Assembly (NCBI GenBank): GCA_944322355.1
Contig: CALUOT010000014.1
Span: 1 to 48,253 of the forward strand
Source: an uncultured Bacteroides sp.
GTDB lineage: Bacteria; Bacteroidota; Bacteroidia; Bacteroidales; Bacteroidaceae
DNA: 48,253 bases
Reading direction: 5' to 3'
How positions within the stretch are numbered: the stretch's first letter is position 1; each line of letters starts with the position of its first letter. The notes under the pieces were generated by a model, which saw only the letters and a program-made list of their open reading frames with translations, was not told the origin of the DNA and made no database searches. The translations under genes and the position numbers were made by a program. Below are positions 35,481-43,798 of this stretch, in pieces.

Positions 35481-36302
35481 ATGACAAAGGCAAACAAGGT
35501 TTTATTCATTACACAAGAAATTACTCCTTACGTACCGGAAACGGAAATGTCACTCACCGGCCGGAATCTGCCGCAAGCAATTCAGGAACGGGGCAAAGAA
35601 ATCAGAACATTTATGCCCAAGTGGGGGAATATCAACGAACGCCGCAACCAACTGCATGAAGTGATACGCCTCTCGGGAATGAATCTAATCATTGATGACA
35701 CCGACCATCCGCTTATCATCAAAGTAGCTTCTATCCAGTCTGCTCGTATGCAGGTCTATTTTATCGATAATGACGATTACTTCCAGAACCGATTGCAAAC
35801 AACTGACGAAAACGGAGTCGAATATGAAGACAACGATGCCCGTGCCATCTTCTATGCCCGAGGCGTATTGGAAACCGTTAAGAAGCTCCGTTGGTGTCCG
35901 GATGTCATTCACTGTCATGGCTGGATGACAGCTTTAGCACCCCTTTATATAAAGAAAGCATACAAGGATGAACCCTCTTTTAGAGATACCAAAGTAGTGT
36001 TCTCACTTTATGAAAGCGATTTTAAACAAACATTTCATCCCGACTTTCCCAACAAACTGATGCTGAAAGGTATCAATAAAAAAGACTTGACTATCCTGAA
36101 GGCACCTATCACCCATACCACCCTATGCAAACTGGCCGTAGAATACTCTGATGGAGTGATTCAACAAAGCAGCAACGTGGATCAAGCGATACTGGATTAC
36201 GCACAAAGTTTGGGAAAACCGATACTTAACTATCAATCTCCTGAAACTTTCGCCGACGCTTGTAACAGTTTCTACGACAAAGTAGCGGGAGACGAACAAT
36301 AA
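35481..36302 (+). CDS. Glycogen/starch synthase N-terminal-domain protein (GT5-like, half-length)
   Basis: 273 residues resembling only the N-terminal Rossmann domain of GlgA-type synthases: KVLFITQEITPYVPET, then GRNLPQAIQERGKEIRTFMPKW, and PDVIHCHGWMTALAPLYIKKAY (the His-containing HxHDWxT-like region). The C-terminal donor-binding domain is missing. The usual KTGGLADV near the start is replaced by LTGRNLPQAI, so the ADP-glucose lysine is absent. It is therefore doubtful as an active synthase, and a regulatory or sugar-binding role is possible. It lies 19 bp upstream of a DUF4270 lipoprotein gene, likely co-transcribed, and divergent from panC. Confidence 0.75.
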   Translation: MTKANKVLFITQEITPYVPETEMSLTGRNLPQAIQERGKEIRTFMPKWGNINERRNQLHEVIRLSGMNLIIDDTDHPLIIKVASIQSARMQVYFIDNDDYFQNRLQTTDENGVEYEDNDARAIFYARGVLETVKKLRWCPDVIHCHGWMTALAPLYIKKAYKDEPSFRDTKVVFSLYESDFKQTFHPDFPNKLMLKGINKKDLTILKAPITHTTLCKLAVEYSDGVIQQSSNVDQAILDYAQSLGKPILNYQSPETFADACNSFYDKVAGDEQ

Positions 36303-36320
36303 ACTAACTAAATTACAACT

Positions 36321-37922
36321 ATGAAAGTAAAGCATTTGGGCGCATTGCTTCTGACCCTCCTAACGTTCTTCGCCTGTGATGAAACAACAAATACGTTAGG
36401 TATGGATATGCTTCCAGACTCGGATGCAATGTCAGCGCACACAATGACTTTTGATGTCACTACTCAATCAATCGAAGCCGGCGCGGTATATGCCAAGACG
36501 AGTACCGGATATGTCGGAAAATTCACCGATCCCGAATTTGGTGATTATACAGCCAGTTTCCTAACCGAGTTGAATTGTACCGATGACTTTAAGTTCTCAG
36601 ACATCCTGCCCGACGTATACGAAGAATATTACGACGGCGATACCTTGAAAGGAAGAGGCACACTGGTTGATGAGAAAGTTAGAGGACTCCGATTATTGGT
36701 ATACTACGATAATTGGTTTGGCGACTCGCTAAGTGCCTGCCGAATGAGTGCATACGAACTGAATGACACGTGGATTCAGGAACGTCACGACGAAAACACC
36801 CGCTATCGATACACTGACATCGATACGAAAAAATATAAAGGGCGTTTGTTGGGACGTAAGGCTTACACGGCTTATGATGCCACCGTACCCGACTCGGTAC
36901 GAAATGCCACAGATTCCAACGGGAACCCGACTTACTATCCTTGTGTGATATTCAACCTCGACACACAGATTGGCGAAGAAATCATGGAGAAGAACAGAGC
37001 CTATGAAAAAGGAGAAAATAATTACTTCGCCAATGCAGATAACTTCATTGATAATGTATTCAAAGGTGTCTATGTAGAAAATGATTTCGGTGATGGAACC
37101 ATCTTATACACCTATCAGGTAGCTTTGGAATTTCAATACCAGTTCCATTACGTCGATAGCTTGGGAGTGGCACTGAAAAAGAAGGTAAACGATGAAAACG
37201 GCAACATTGGTGATGACTCTACTTACCTGGCTCGCCAATCACTGTTTGCATCAACCAAGGAAGTTATCCAAGCCAACCAGTTCAGCAACTCCCAAAAGCT
37301 GACCGAAAAAGTAAACGAGAAAGAGTGGACTTACATCAAGTCGCCCGCAGGTATCTTCACAGAAGCGACCTTGCCCTTTGACGAAATATATGCAGAACTC
37401 TCGCAAGACACGTTGAACGCTGTCAAGTTGACGTTTACCAACTATGCAGAAAAGAACAATTTCGAGTTTGCCATGGAGGCTCCCAGCTACGTACTGCTAT
37501 TACGCAAGCAGGATATGAAGACATTCTTTGAGGAAAACCAGATTTATGACAATATCACCTCGTTCATAGCTACGCACAACAGCAATGGGACTAACCAATA
37601 TCACTTTTCCAACATTGCCCGATTGGTCAGCACCTGCCTCAACGAAAAGAATGCGGCACGTATCAAAGCCAAAGAGGAGGCCGGAACATCGTGGAACGAA
37701 GAAACCTGGAATGCCCAGTGGAATGAAGAGAATCCCGATTGGAACAAAGTGGTACTGATACCTGTACAACTCACCACACAATCCACGAGTTCAAATTCAA
37801 GCGTAACTACAGCTGTCGAACATAACTTACAACCCGGTTATGCCAAACTGCAAGGCGGCTCACCCGAACAAGGGGGACAAAAATTAACGCTGGAAGTAAC
37901 CTATACCAGTTTCCCGGAATAA
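36321..37922 (+). CDS. DUF4270 family lipoprotein
   Basis: 533 residues with a lipoprotein signal (LLTFFAC, Cys19) followed by DETTNTLGMDMLPDSD. The family-typical segments are visible: VGKFTDPEFGDYTASFLTEL, VRGLRLLVYYDNWFGDSLS and the beta-rich body. DUF4270 proteins are Bacteroidota envelope lipoproteins without a defined function. The gene follows the GT5-like gene by 18 bp and ends with a hairpin. Confidence 0.85.
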   Translation: MKVKHLGALLLTLLTFFACDETTNTLGMDMLPDSDAMSAHTMTFDVTTQSIEAGAVYAKTSTGYVGKFTDPEFGDYTASFLTELNCTDDFKFSDILPDVYEEYYDGDTLKGRGTLVDEKVRGLRLLVYYDNWFGDSLSACRMSAYELNDTWIQERHDENTRYRYTDIDTKKYKGRLLGRKAYTAYDATVPDSVRNATDSNGNPTYYPCVIFNLDTQIGEEIMEKNRAYEKGENNYFANADNFIDNVFKGVYVENDFGDGTILYTYQVALEFQYQFHYVDSLGVALKKKVNDENGNIGDDSTYLARQSLFASTKEVIQANQFSNSQKLTEKVNEKEWTYIKSPAGIFTEATLPFDEIYAELSQDTLNAVKLTFTNYAEKNNFEFAMEAPSYVLLLRKQDMKTFFEENQIYDNITSFIATHNSNGTNQYHFSNIARLVSTCLNEKNAARIKAKEEAGTSWNEETWNAQWNEENPDWNKVVLIPVQLTTQSTSSNSSVTTAVEHNLQPGYAKLQGGSPEQGGQKLTLEVTYTSFPE

Positions 37923-37952
37923 ATCAGTATCCACACTTTAAGATCATATAGA

Positions 37953-37982
37953 AGAGGGTATGTCGAAATGGACATGCCCTCT
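37953..37982 (+). terminator. Hairpin after the DUF4270 gene
   Basis: AGAGGGTATGTC (37953-37964) pairs with GACATGCCCTCT (37971-37982) with one G-T wobble and a GAAATG loop. The T run is weak (GTTTATAT). Confidence 0.6.
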
Positions 37983-38207
37983 GTTTATATCCCCCTAATC
38001 GGATTTTCACACCTGATGCTTCGCAAAGTGTGAAGGCTTCACACCTCTTCACGATTTTAGTGTGAAGGCTTCACAGCCCTGATGTTACACCTTCACAGTA
38101 CTGATGTTACATCGTCACAGTACTACTGTGAAGCTTTCACACTCCTACAGTGAAAGGACGAAAGTCAAGAGTAACTGAAACGCTCTTCTTGAATGTTCAT
38201 TTCGACA
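37961..38207. repeat. 22-bp palindrome array with TGTGA..TCACA units and inverted outer arms
   Basis: 15-bp cores are TGTGAAGGCTTCACA (38029-38043 and 38061-38075), TGTTACACCTTCACA (38083-38097), TGTTACATCGTCACA (38105-38119) and TGTGAAGCTTTCACA (38127-38141). The last four are centred exactly 22 bp apart; the first is 32 bp before the second. The word CTGATG at 38013, 38079 and 38101 falls on the same 22-bp grid. TGTCGAAATGGACAT (37961-37975) and ATGTTCATTTCGACA (38193-38207) are inverted arms outside the array (14 of 15 positions). Confidence 0.8.
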
Positions 38208-38295
38208 CCCCCTTTTTGCTTCTACCGGAATAAAAAACATCTATACAGAGGGATGAAAAAATCCCTCTAAATGAATATCGTATGAAAAAAAAAGA

Positions 38296-38303
38296 TATAT
38301 TTG
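38296..38303 (+). promoter_or_regulatory. -7 box of the M16 peptidase gene
   Basis: TATATTTG fits TAnnTTTG, 25 nt upstream of the ATG. No TTTG is found at the -33 position. Confidence 0.45.
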
Positions 38304-38328
38304 CAGAGATAAATCTAATCATTCTATT

Positions 38329-41256
38329 ATGAATACATTATTCAAGAAAATCGGCTTGCCGTTGCTGACATTGGCAGCGTTGAGCCTGAGTAGTTGTACC
38401 GGAGAGAAGTACAAGTACGAAACAGTTCCCAATGACCCGCTTCAAGCACGTATCTACACCTTGGACAATGGGTTGAAAGTTTACATGAGTGTCAACAAGG
38501 ACGAACCACGCATCCAAACGTACATCGCCGTTCGTGTGGGCGGGAAGAACGATCCTGCGGAGACGACGGGATTGGCCCATTACTTCGAGCACTTGATGTT
38601 CAAAGGTACCACTCACTTCGGTACCCAAAACTACGAAGCCGAGAAACCGCTACTTGACCAAATAGAACAACAATTCGAAATCTATCGCAAAACTACGGAC
38701 GAAGCTGAACGCAAAGCCATCTATCACACCATAGATAGTCTATCCTACGAAGCTTCCAAGTATGCTATCCCCAATGAATATGACAAGCTGATGGCTGCCA
38801 TCGGTGCCAATGGTACCAATGCCTATACAAGCTACGATGTGACTTGCTATACCGAGGACATCCCCAGCAATCAAATAGAAAATTGGGCAAAGATTCAAGC
38901 CGAACGTTTCCAGAACTGCGTTATCCGTGGTTTCCATACTGAGTTGGAAACGGTATATGAGGAAAAGAACATGTCGTTGACGCAAGACTCGCGCAAGGTG
39001 ATAGAGAATATGTTTGCTGCTTTGTTCCCCCATCATCCTTATGGTACGCAGACCGTGTTGGGTACCCAAGAGCACTTGAAAAATCCGTCCATCACCAACA
39101 TCAAGAACTATTATAAAGAATGGTATGTGCCCAACAATATGGCTATCTGTTTGAGTGGTGATTTCAATCCCGAACAAATGATTGCCACCATTGACAAATA
39201 CTTCGGCAGTCTGCAACCTAATCCCAATCTGCCCAAGCTCAATTTGCCGCAAGAAGAACCGATTACAGCTCCTATCGTACGGGAAGTATTGGGTCCGGAA
39301 GCAGAAAATGTGACATTGGCTTGGCGTTTCCCCGGTGCAGCCAGCAAAGAGTTGGAAACCCTGAACATCGTATCGCAAATCTTATATAACGGACAAGCTG
39401 GTCTTTTCGACCTTGACCTGACCCAACAACAAAAGACATTGTCTGCTTATAGCTTCGCCTATCCTTTGGCCGACTACAGTATCCTGTTGATGCAGGCACG
39501 TCCCAAGACCGGTCAGACACTGGACGAAGTAAAGGACCTCTTGCTGGGTGAAGTAAAGAAGTTGCGTGACGGCGATTTTGATGAAAAGATGCTGGAAGCC
39601 AATATTAACAACTTCAAGCTTTATCAACTCTACCAACTGGGAAGCAATGCCGGACGTGCCGATTGGTTCGTACAGTCATTTGTCAACGGAAGCAATTGGG
39701 CCGACGAAGTCACTTCACTCGACCGGATGTCCAAACTGACCAAACAAGACATTGTAGACTTTGCCAACCAATATCTGACAGACCAGAACTACGCCATCAT
39801 CTACAAGCGTCAAGGTAAAGATCCCAACGAAAAGAAGATAGATAAGCCTCAAATCACTCCTATTGCCATGAACCGCGATACGGTCAGTGCTTTCTTGAAA
39901 GACCTGCAAGCCAGTGCGGCTGCTGTAGCACCCATCGAACCGGTATTCTTGGATTATAATAAAGATCTGTCGCAGCTTACGGCTAAAAATGGTGTGTCTG
40001 TGCTTTATAAACAAAATACCAGCGACGACCTCTTTGAATTGGTTTATCTTTTTGATATGGGTAACAATCAGGACAGAGCCCTCGGTCTTGCTGCCCAATA
40101 TCTGGAATATCTGGGTACGAGCGATATGACTCCCGAACAGGTGAAGAGTGAATTCTATCGCATGGCATGCAGTTTCTCTGTTACGCCCGGTCAGCGGCGC
40201 ACTTACGTGACCTTGAGTGGATTGAATGAGTACATGCCGCAGGCGATGACACTTTTTGAAAAGTTGTTGAATGATGCCCAAGTCAATCCGGATGCTTATA
40301 CCAACTTGGTAGCCGATCAGTTGAAAGCTCGTCAGAATGCCAAATTGAATCAGCGGGTCAACTTCTCTCGTTTGATGAACTATGTATATTATGGTCCGAA
40401 GAATCCTGCAACCAATGTACTCAGTGAAGCTGAATTGAAAGGGATGAATCCGCAGGATTTGGTAGACCGTATTCATGGCTTGGACGGTTATAAGCACCGC
40501 ATTCTGTATTACGGTCCTAGTACGAGTGATGAACTGCTGGCCGTGCTCGACAAGGAACATCAGACTCCTGCAACGCTGAAAGAAGTACCGACAGAAGGTA
40601 ACTTTGTGATGCAACCGACCAACGAAACAAAGGTGTTCTTTGCGCCCTATGAAGCGAAGAATATCTATCTGTCGCAGTACTCCAATCGCGGAGATAAGTA
40701 TGATACGACAATTGAACCTTCGCGTCAGCTTTATAACGAATATTTCGGCGGAGGTATGAACTCTATCGTATTCCAGGAAATGCGCGAAAGCCGCGGATTG
40801 GCTTACTCTGCATGGGCCGGTTACAACAAACCGGGCTATCGTAACGAGGACTATGTTTTTATTTCTCAGATAGCGACTCAAAGCGACAAGATGTTGGATG
40901 CTATCAATACCTTTAACGATATCATCAACAATATGCCCGAATCGGAGGCTGCTTTCAAACTGGCTAAAGAAGGTATGCTGGCTCGTCTGCGTACCGAGCG
41001 TATCAATAAGTCGGCCGTATTGTGGGACTACATCGACGCACAAGATATGGGTGAAACGGTGGACAGCCGTATCAAACTTTACAACGATGTACAAAACATG
41101 ACGTTAAAAGATGTGATGGACTTCCAACAAAAATGGGTGAAAGACCGTACTTACTATTATGGTATCTTAGGGGATAAAAAAGACCTCGACATGGAAGCCC
41201 TAAAGAAAATGGGACCTGTCGTAGAACTGAAGACCGAAGATATCTTCGGCTACTGA
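38329..41256 (+). CDS. M16 family zinc metallopeptidase, lipoprotein
   Basis: 975 residues with a lipoprotein signal (LSLSSC, Cys23), so it is anchored in the envelope. The inverted zinc motif HxxEH is present at His84-Glu87-His88 (LAHYFEHLMFKGT), and the distal glutamate lies in HTELETVYEEKN about 120 residues later. The protein contains two M16 N/C pairs. The second half has lost the zinc motif but keeps FGGGMNSIVFQEMRESRGLAYSA, as usual for full-length pitrilysin-like enzymes. It probably degrades peptides in the periplasm. The gene seems monocistronic. Confidence 0.93.
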   Translation: MNTLFKKIGLPLLTLAALSLSSCTGEKYKYETVPNDPLQARIYTLDNGLKVYMSVNKDEPRIQTYIAVRVGGKNDPAETTGLAHYFEHLMFKGTTHFGTQNYEAEKPLLDQIEQQFEIYRKTTDEAERKAIYHTIDSLSYEASKYAIPNEYDKLMAAIGANGTNAYTSYDVTCYTEDIPSNQIENWAKIQAERFQNCVIRGFHTELETVYEEKNMSLTQDSRKVIENMFAALFPHHPYGTQTVLGTQEHLKNPSITNIKNYYKEWYVPNNMAICLSGDFNPEQMIATIDKYFGSLQPNPNLPKLNLPQEEPITAPIVREVLGPEAENVTLAWRFPGAASKELETLNIVSQILYNGQAGLFDLDLTQQQKTLSAYSFAYPLADYSILLMQARPKTGQTLDEVKDLLLGEVKKLRDGDFDEKMLEANINNFKLYQLYQLGSNAGRADWFVQSFVNGSNWADEVTSLDRMSKLTKQDIVDFANQYLTDQNYAIIYKRQGKDPNEKKIDKPQITPIAMNRDTVSAFLKDLQASAAAVAPIEPVFLDYNKDLSQLTAKNGVSVLYKQNTSDDLFELVYLFDMGNNQDRALGLAAQYLEYLGTSDMTPEQVKSEFYRMACSFSVTPGQRRTYVTLSGLNEYMPQAMTLFEKLLNDAQVNPDAYTNLVADQLKARQNAKLNQRVNFSRLMNYVYYGPKNPATNVLSEAELKGMNPQDLVDRIHGLDGYKHRILYYGPSTSDELLAVLDKEHQTPATLKEVPTEGNFVMQPTNETKVFFAPYEAKNIYLSQYSNRGDKYDTTIEPSRQLYNEYFGGGMNSIVFQEMRESRGLAYSAWAGYNKPGYRNEDYVFISQIATQSDKMLDAINTFNDIINNMPESEAAFKLAKEGMLARLRTERINKSAVLWDYIDAQDMGETVDSRIKLYNDVQNMTLKDVMDFQQKWVKDRTYYYGILGDKKDLDMEALKKMGPVVELKTEDIFGY

Positions 41257-41269
41257 TAAACTGATAAGC

Positions 41270-41324
41270 TGAAAAAACGCCCCCGGACTGAGAATCTCAT
41301 CTATTCCATCAGTCCGGGGGCGTT
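41270..41324 (-). terminator. Terminator shared by lptB and the M16 gene
   Basis: The perfect 16-bp stem AACGCCCCCGGACTGA (41276-41291) / TCAGTCCGGGGGCGTT (41309-41324) lies between two converging genes. On the minus strand it is followed by a T run; on the plus strand by ACTTTA. It is bidirectional, stronger for lptB. Confidence 0.85.
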
Positions 41325-41342
41325 ACTTTATGAGGAAAAAGA

Positions 41343-42098
41343 CTACACCATAAAGTCCTTACGACGCAATACGAAACTGTTACTCAAATATTTCTCACGA
41401 ACCACCTGATTCTCGGCCAACTCCTCCGGAGTACCTTGGAACAGGATTTTCCCTTCAAACAACAGGTAGGCACGACTAGTGATGCTCAGCGTTTCCTGCA
41501 CGTTGTGGTCGGTAATAAGAATACCGATATTCTTATCCTTCAATTTCCAGACAATCTGCTGAATATCTTCCACAGCAATAGGGTCGACACCGGCAAAAGG
41601 TTCGTCAAGCATAATGAATTTGGGGTCAATAGCCAGACAACGAGCTATCTCCGTACGACGACGCTCACCACCCGACAACTGATTCCCTTTATTCTTACGC
41701 ACTTTCTGAATTCGGAACTCAGAGAGCAGACTTTCCAACTTTTCTTTGCGATATTCCAAAGGTTTGCCAGTCATCTCAAGCACGGACATGATGTTGTCCT
41801 CCACACTCATCTGACGAAAAACGGATGCCTCTTGTGCTAGATAACCGATGCCGGACTGTGCACGCTTATACACCGGATACTTCGTTATGTCTAAGTCATT
41901 CAGGTAAATATGTCCTTCATTCGGAGTAATCAATCCCACGGTCATGTAGAATGAAGTAGTTTTACCGGCACCATTAGGTCCCAGCAAGCCGACAATCTCG
42001 CCCTGCTTAACGTCAAACGACACATGACTTACCACCGTACGTTTTCCGTACTTCTTCACCAGGTTCTCCGTACGGAGCACCATTTTATTCTCTTCCAT
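41343..42098 (-). CDS. lptB: LPS export ABC transporter ATP-binding protein
   Basis: The cytoplasmic ATPase that drives lipopolysaccharide extraction with LptF/LptG; 251 residues. Walker A is [15 protein letters not shown], the signature [15 protein letters not shown], Walker [14 protein letters not shown], and the switch histidine lies in [11 protein letters not shown]. The GERRR signature and FAGVDP are characteristic of LptB rather than other ABC ATPases. It is divergent from mlaE. The permease genes lptFG are not in the window. Confidence 0.93.
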   Translation of the reverse strand: MEENKMVLRTENLVKKYGKRTVVSHVSFDVKQGEIVGLLGPNGAGKTTSFYMTVGLITPNEGHIYLNDLDITKYPVYKRAQSGIGYLAQEASVFRQMSVEDNIMSVLEMTGKPLEYRKEKLESLLSEFRIQKVRKNKGNQLSGGERRRTEIARCLAIDPKFIMLDEPFAGVDPIAVEDIQQIVWKLKDKNIGILITDHNVQETLSITSRAYLLFEGKILFQGTPEELAENQVVREKYLSNSFVLRRKDFMV

Positions 42099-42116
42099 AA
42101 TTCAGTTAATTTGCCG

Positions 42117-42124
42117 CAAATATA
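42117..42124 (-). promoter_or_regulatory. -7 box of lptB
   Basis: CAAATATA reads TATATTTG on the minus strand (TAnnTTTG), 18 nt upstream of the start codon. Confidence 0.45.
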
Positions 42125-42146
42125 GGGAAAAATAAAGATAAAGCCG

Positions 42147-42154
42147 TACATTTG
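42147..42154 (+). promoter_or_regulatory. -7 box of mlaE-mlaF
   Basis: TACATTTG fits TAnnTTTG, 20 nt upstream of the mlaE ATG and back to back with the lptB box. No -33 TTTG was found. Confidence 0.45.
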
Positions 42155-42174
42155 CACACAAACTTAATAACGTC

Positions 42175-42918
42175 ATGATAAAAGCACTTAGAACTGTAGG
42201 TAGATACATCATGCTGATGGGACGCACTTTCTCACGCCCTGAACGTATGCACATGTTCTTCCGCCAATATCTTAATGAGATGGCTAAACTCGGCGTAGAC
42301 TCTATCGGTATCGTACTGTTGATATCGTTTTTTATTGGAGCTGTCATCACCATACAAATCAAGTTGAATATCGAAAGTCCTTGGATGCCTCGTTGGACGG
42401 TAGGCTATGTAACCCGCGAGATTCTTCTTTTGGAATTCTCTTCGTCCATCATGTGTCTGATATTGGCAGGAAAAGTCGGCTCTAATATTGCATCTGAGCT
42501 AGGAACTATGCGTGTCACTCAACAAATTGATGCGTTGGAAATCATGGGAGTCAATTCGGCCTCCTACCTTATCCTTCCCAAAATTATGGCCATGGTCACC
42601 ATGATCCCCATCCTAGTCATTTTCAGTATCTTCGCCGGTATCATCGGTGCTTTTGCCACTTGCTGGTTTGGAGGTATCATGACTGCTACCGATTTAGAGT
42701 ATGGATTGCAGTACTGGTTCGTAGAGTGGTTCATTTGGTGTGGCATTATCAAATCGCTATTCTTTGCCTTCATCATTGCCAGCGTATCGGCTTTCTTTGG
42801 ATATACAGTCGAAGGAGGTTCTATTGAAGTAGGAAAAGCATCAACCGATTCTGTAGTGACCAGTAGTGTATTGATTCTTTTTGCCGACTTAGTACTGACA
42901 CAATTACTAATGGGATAA
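42175..42918 (+). CDS. mlaE: MlaE-family ABC transporter permease
   Basis: 247 residues of the MlaE (DUF140) permease family that moves phospholipids between the membranes. The amphipathic N-terminal helix is followed by five or so TM segments. Hallmarks are GSNIASELGTMRVTQQIDALEIMGVNSASYLILPK and the C-terminal GYTVEGGSIEVGKASTDSVVTSSV. mlaF lies 30 bp downstream. A substrate-binding MlaD (MCE-domain) gene is not adjacent on the visible side, since der converges directly. Confidence 0.9.
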   Translation: MIKALRTVGRYIMLMGRTFSRPERMHMFFRQYLNEMAKLGVDSIGIVLLISFFIGAVITIQIKLNIESPWMPRWTVGYVTREILLLEFSSSIMCLILAGKVGSNIASELGTMRVTQQIDALEIMGVNSASYLILPKIMAMVTMIPILVIFSIFAGIIGAFATCWFGGIMTATDLEYGLQYWFVEWFIWCGIIKSLFFAFIIASVSAFFGYTVEGGSIEVGKASTDSVVTSSVLILFADLVLTQLLMG

Positions 42919-42948
42919 ATAACTTAATGAAAATTTTCATTTCAGAAT

Positions 42949-43719
42949 ATGATAGAACTGAAAGGACTCTATAAATCATTCGAAAAGAAAGAAGTACTGA
43001 CCGACATCAGCGCCACTTTCGACAACGGGAAAACAAACCTCATTATCGGACAAAGTGGTTCCGGTAAAACTGTGTTGATGAAGTGCATCGTCGGCTTATT
43101 GGTTCCCGATCGAGGCGAATTGCTATATGACAAGCGCGATTTTCTGGCAATGAACAAACGTGAAAAAAAAGCGCTACGTCGCGAGATGGGAATGATATTT
43201 CAAAGTGCTGCCTTGTTCGACTCAATGACTGTATTGGAAAATGTAATGTTTCCTCTCAACATGTTCAGCAATGATACCTTGCGCGATCGTCAACGTCGGG
43301 CAATGTTCTGTTTGGATCGTGTCAACTTATCCGATGCCGGCAACAAATATCCCGGTGAGATAAGCGGAGGTATGCAGAAACGAGTCGCTATTGCCCGTGC
43401 CATCGCCCTAAATCCGCAATACCTGTTCTGTGACGAACCCAATTCGGGACTCGACCCTAAAACTTCGCTCGTCATCGATGGACTTATCCAGGACATCACC
43501 CGCGAATATAACATGACAACCCTCATCAATACCCACGACATGAATTCAGTAATGGGCATTGGCGAAAAAATCATTTTCATCTACCAAGGACATAAAGAGT
43601 GGGAAGGCTCGAAAGATGATATCTACACTTCAACCAACCAGAAGCTAAATGACTTCATCTTCGCTTCTGACCTCTTTCGCAAAGTGAAGGAAGTAGAGAT
43701 TCAGAATCTCGAAGGTTGA
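42949..43719 (+). CDS. mlaF: MlaF-family ABC transporter ATP-binding protein
   Basis: 256 residues. Walker A IIGQSGSGKTVLMKC, signature ISGGMQKRVAIARA, Walker B QYLFCDEPNSGLDP and the switch histidine in LINTHDMNSV. The GGMQKRV signature and DEPNSGLDP loop are those of the MlaF group. It powers the MlaE permease encoded immediately upstream. A terminator hairpin follows. Confidence 0.92.
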   Translation: MIELKGLYKSFEKKEVLTDISATFDNGKTNLIIGQSGSGKTVLMKCIVGLLVPDRGELLYDKRDFLAMNKREKKALRREMGMIFQSAALFDSMTVLENVMFPLNMFSNDTLRDRQRRAMFCLDRVNLSDAGNKYPGEISGGMQKRVAIARAIALNPQYLFCDEPNSGLDPKTSLVIDGLIQDITREYNMTTLINTHDMNSVMGIGEKIIFIYQGHKEWEGSKDDIYTSTNQKLNDFIFASDLFRKVKEVEIQNLEG

Positions 43720-43753
43720 ATTTACTCCACCCAACTCTAAAAAGCAAGATGGA

Positions 43754-43798
43754 TGTATCAAAATAGAAGTTAGCCTTTATTTTGATACACCCTTTTAT
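43754..43798. terminator. Bidirectional terminator between mlaF and der
   Basis: TGTATCAAAATA (43754-43765) pairs with TATTTTGATACA (43778-43789), followed on the plus strand by CCCTTTTATTTATTT. The der stop codon lies directly beyond. Confidence 0.8.

Larger units (their letters stand above)
37923..38328. other. Intergenic spacer between DUF4270 and M16 genes
   Basis: 406 bp containing the DUF4270 hairpin (37953-37982), a palindrome array (38013-38157), a distal inverted arm (38193-38207), a small hairpin around GAGGGATGAAAAAATCCCTC (38248-38267) and a -7 box. No coding sequence is supported. Confidence 0.7.

Noticed and set aside
38029-38141. TGTGA..TCACA units as CRP/cAMP-receptor binding sites
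   Set aside because: The classical CRP site has 6 bp between the half-sites; here there are 5. The other arrays have the same spacing rule with unrelated sequences, so the resemblance is probably accidental.
39715-41094. 459-codon open frame antisense to the M16 peptidase gene
   Set aside because: It lies entirely within a strongly supported gene on the other strand, and its translation has no recognisable domain. Codon bias of the real gene explains the open frame.
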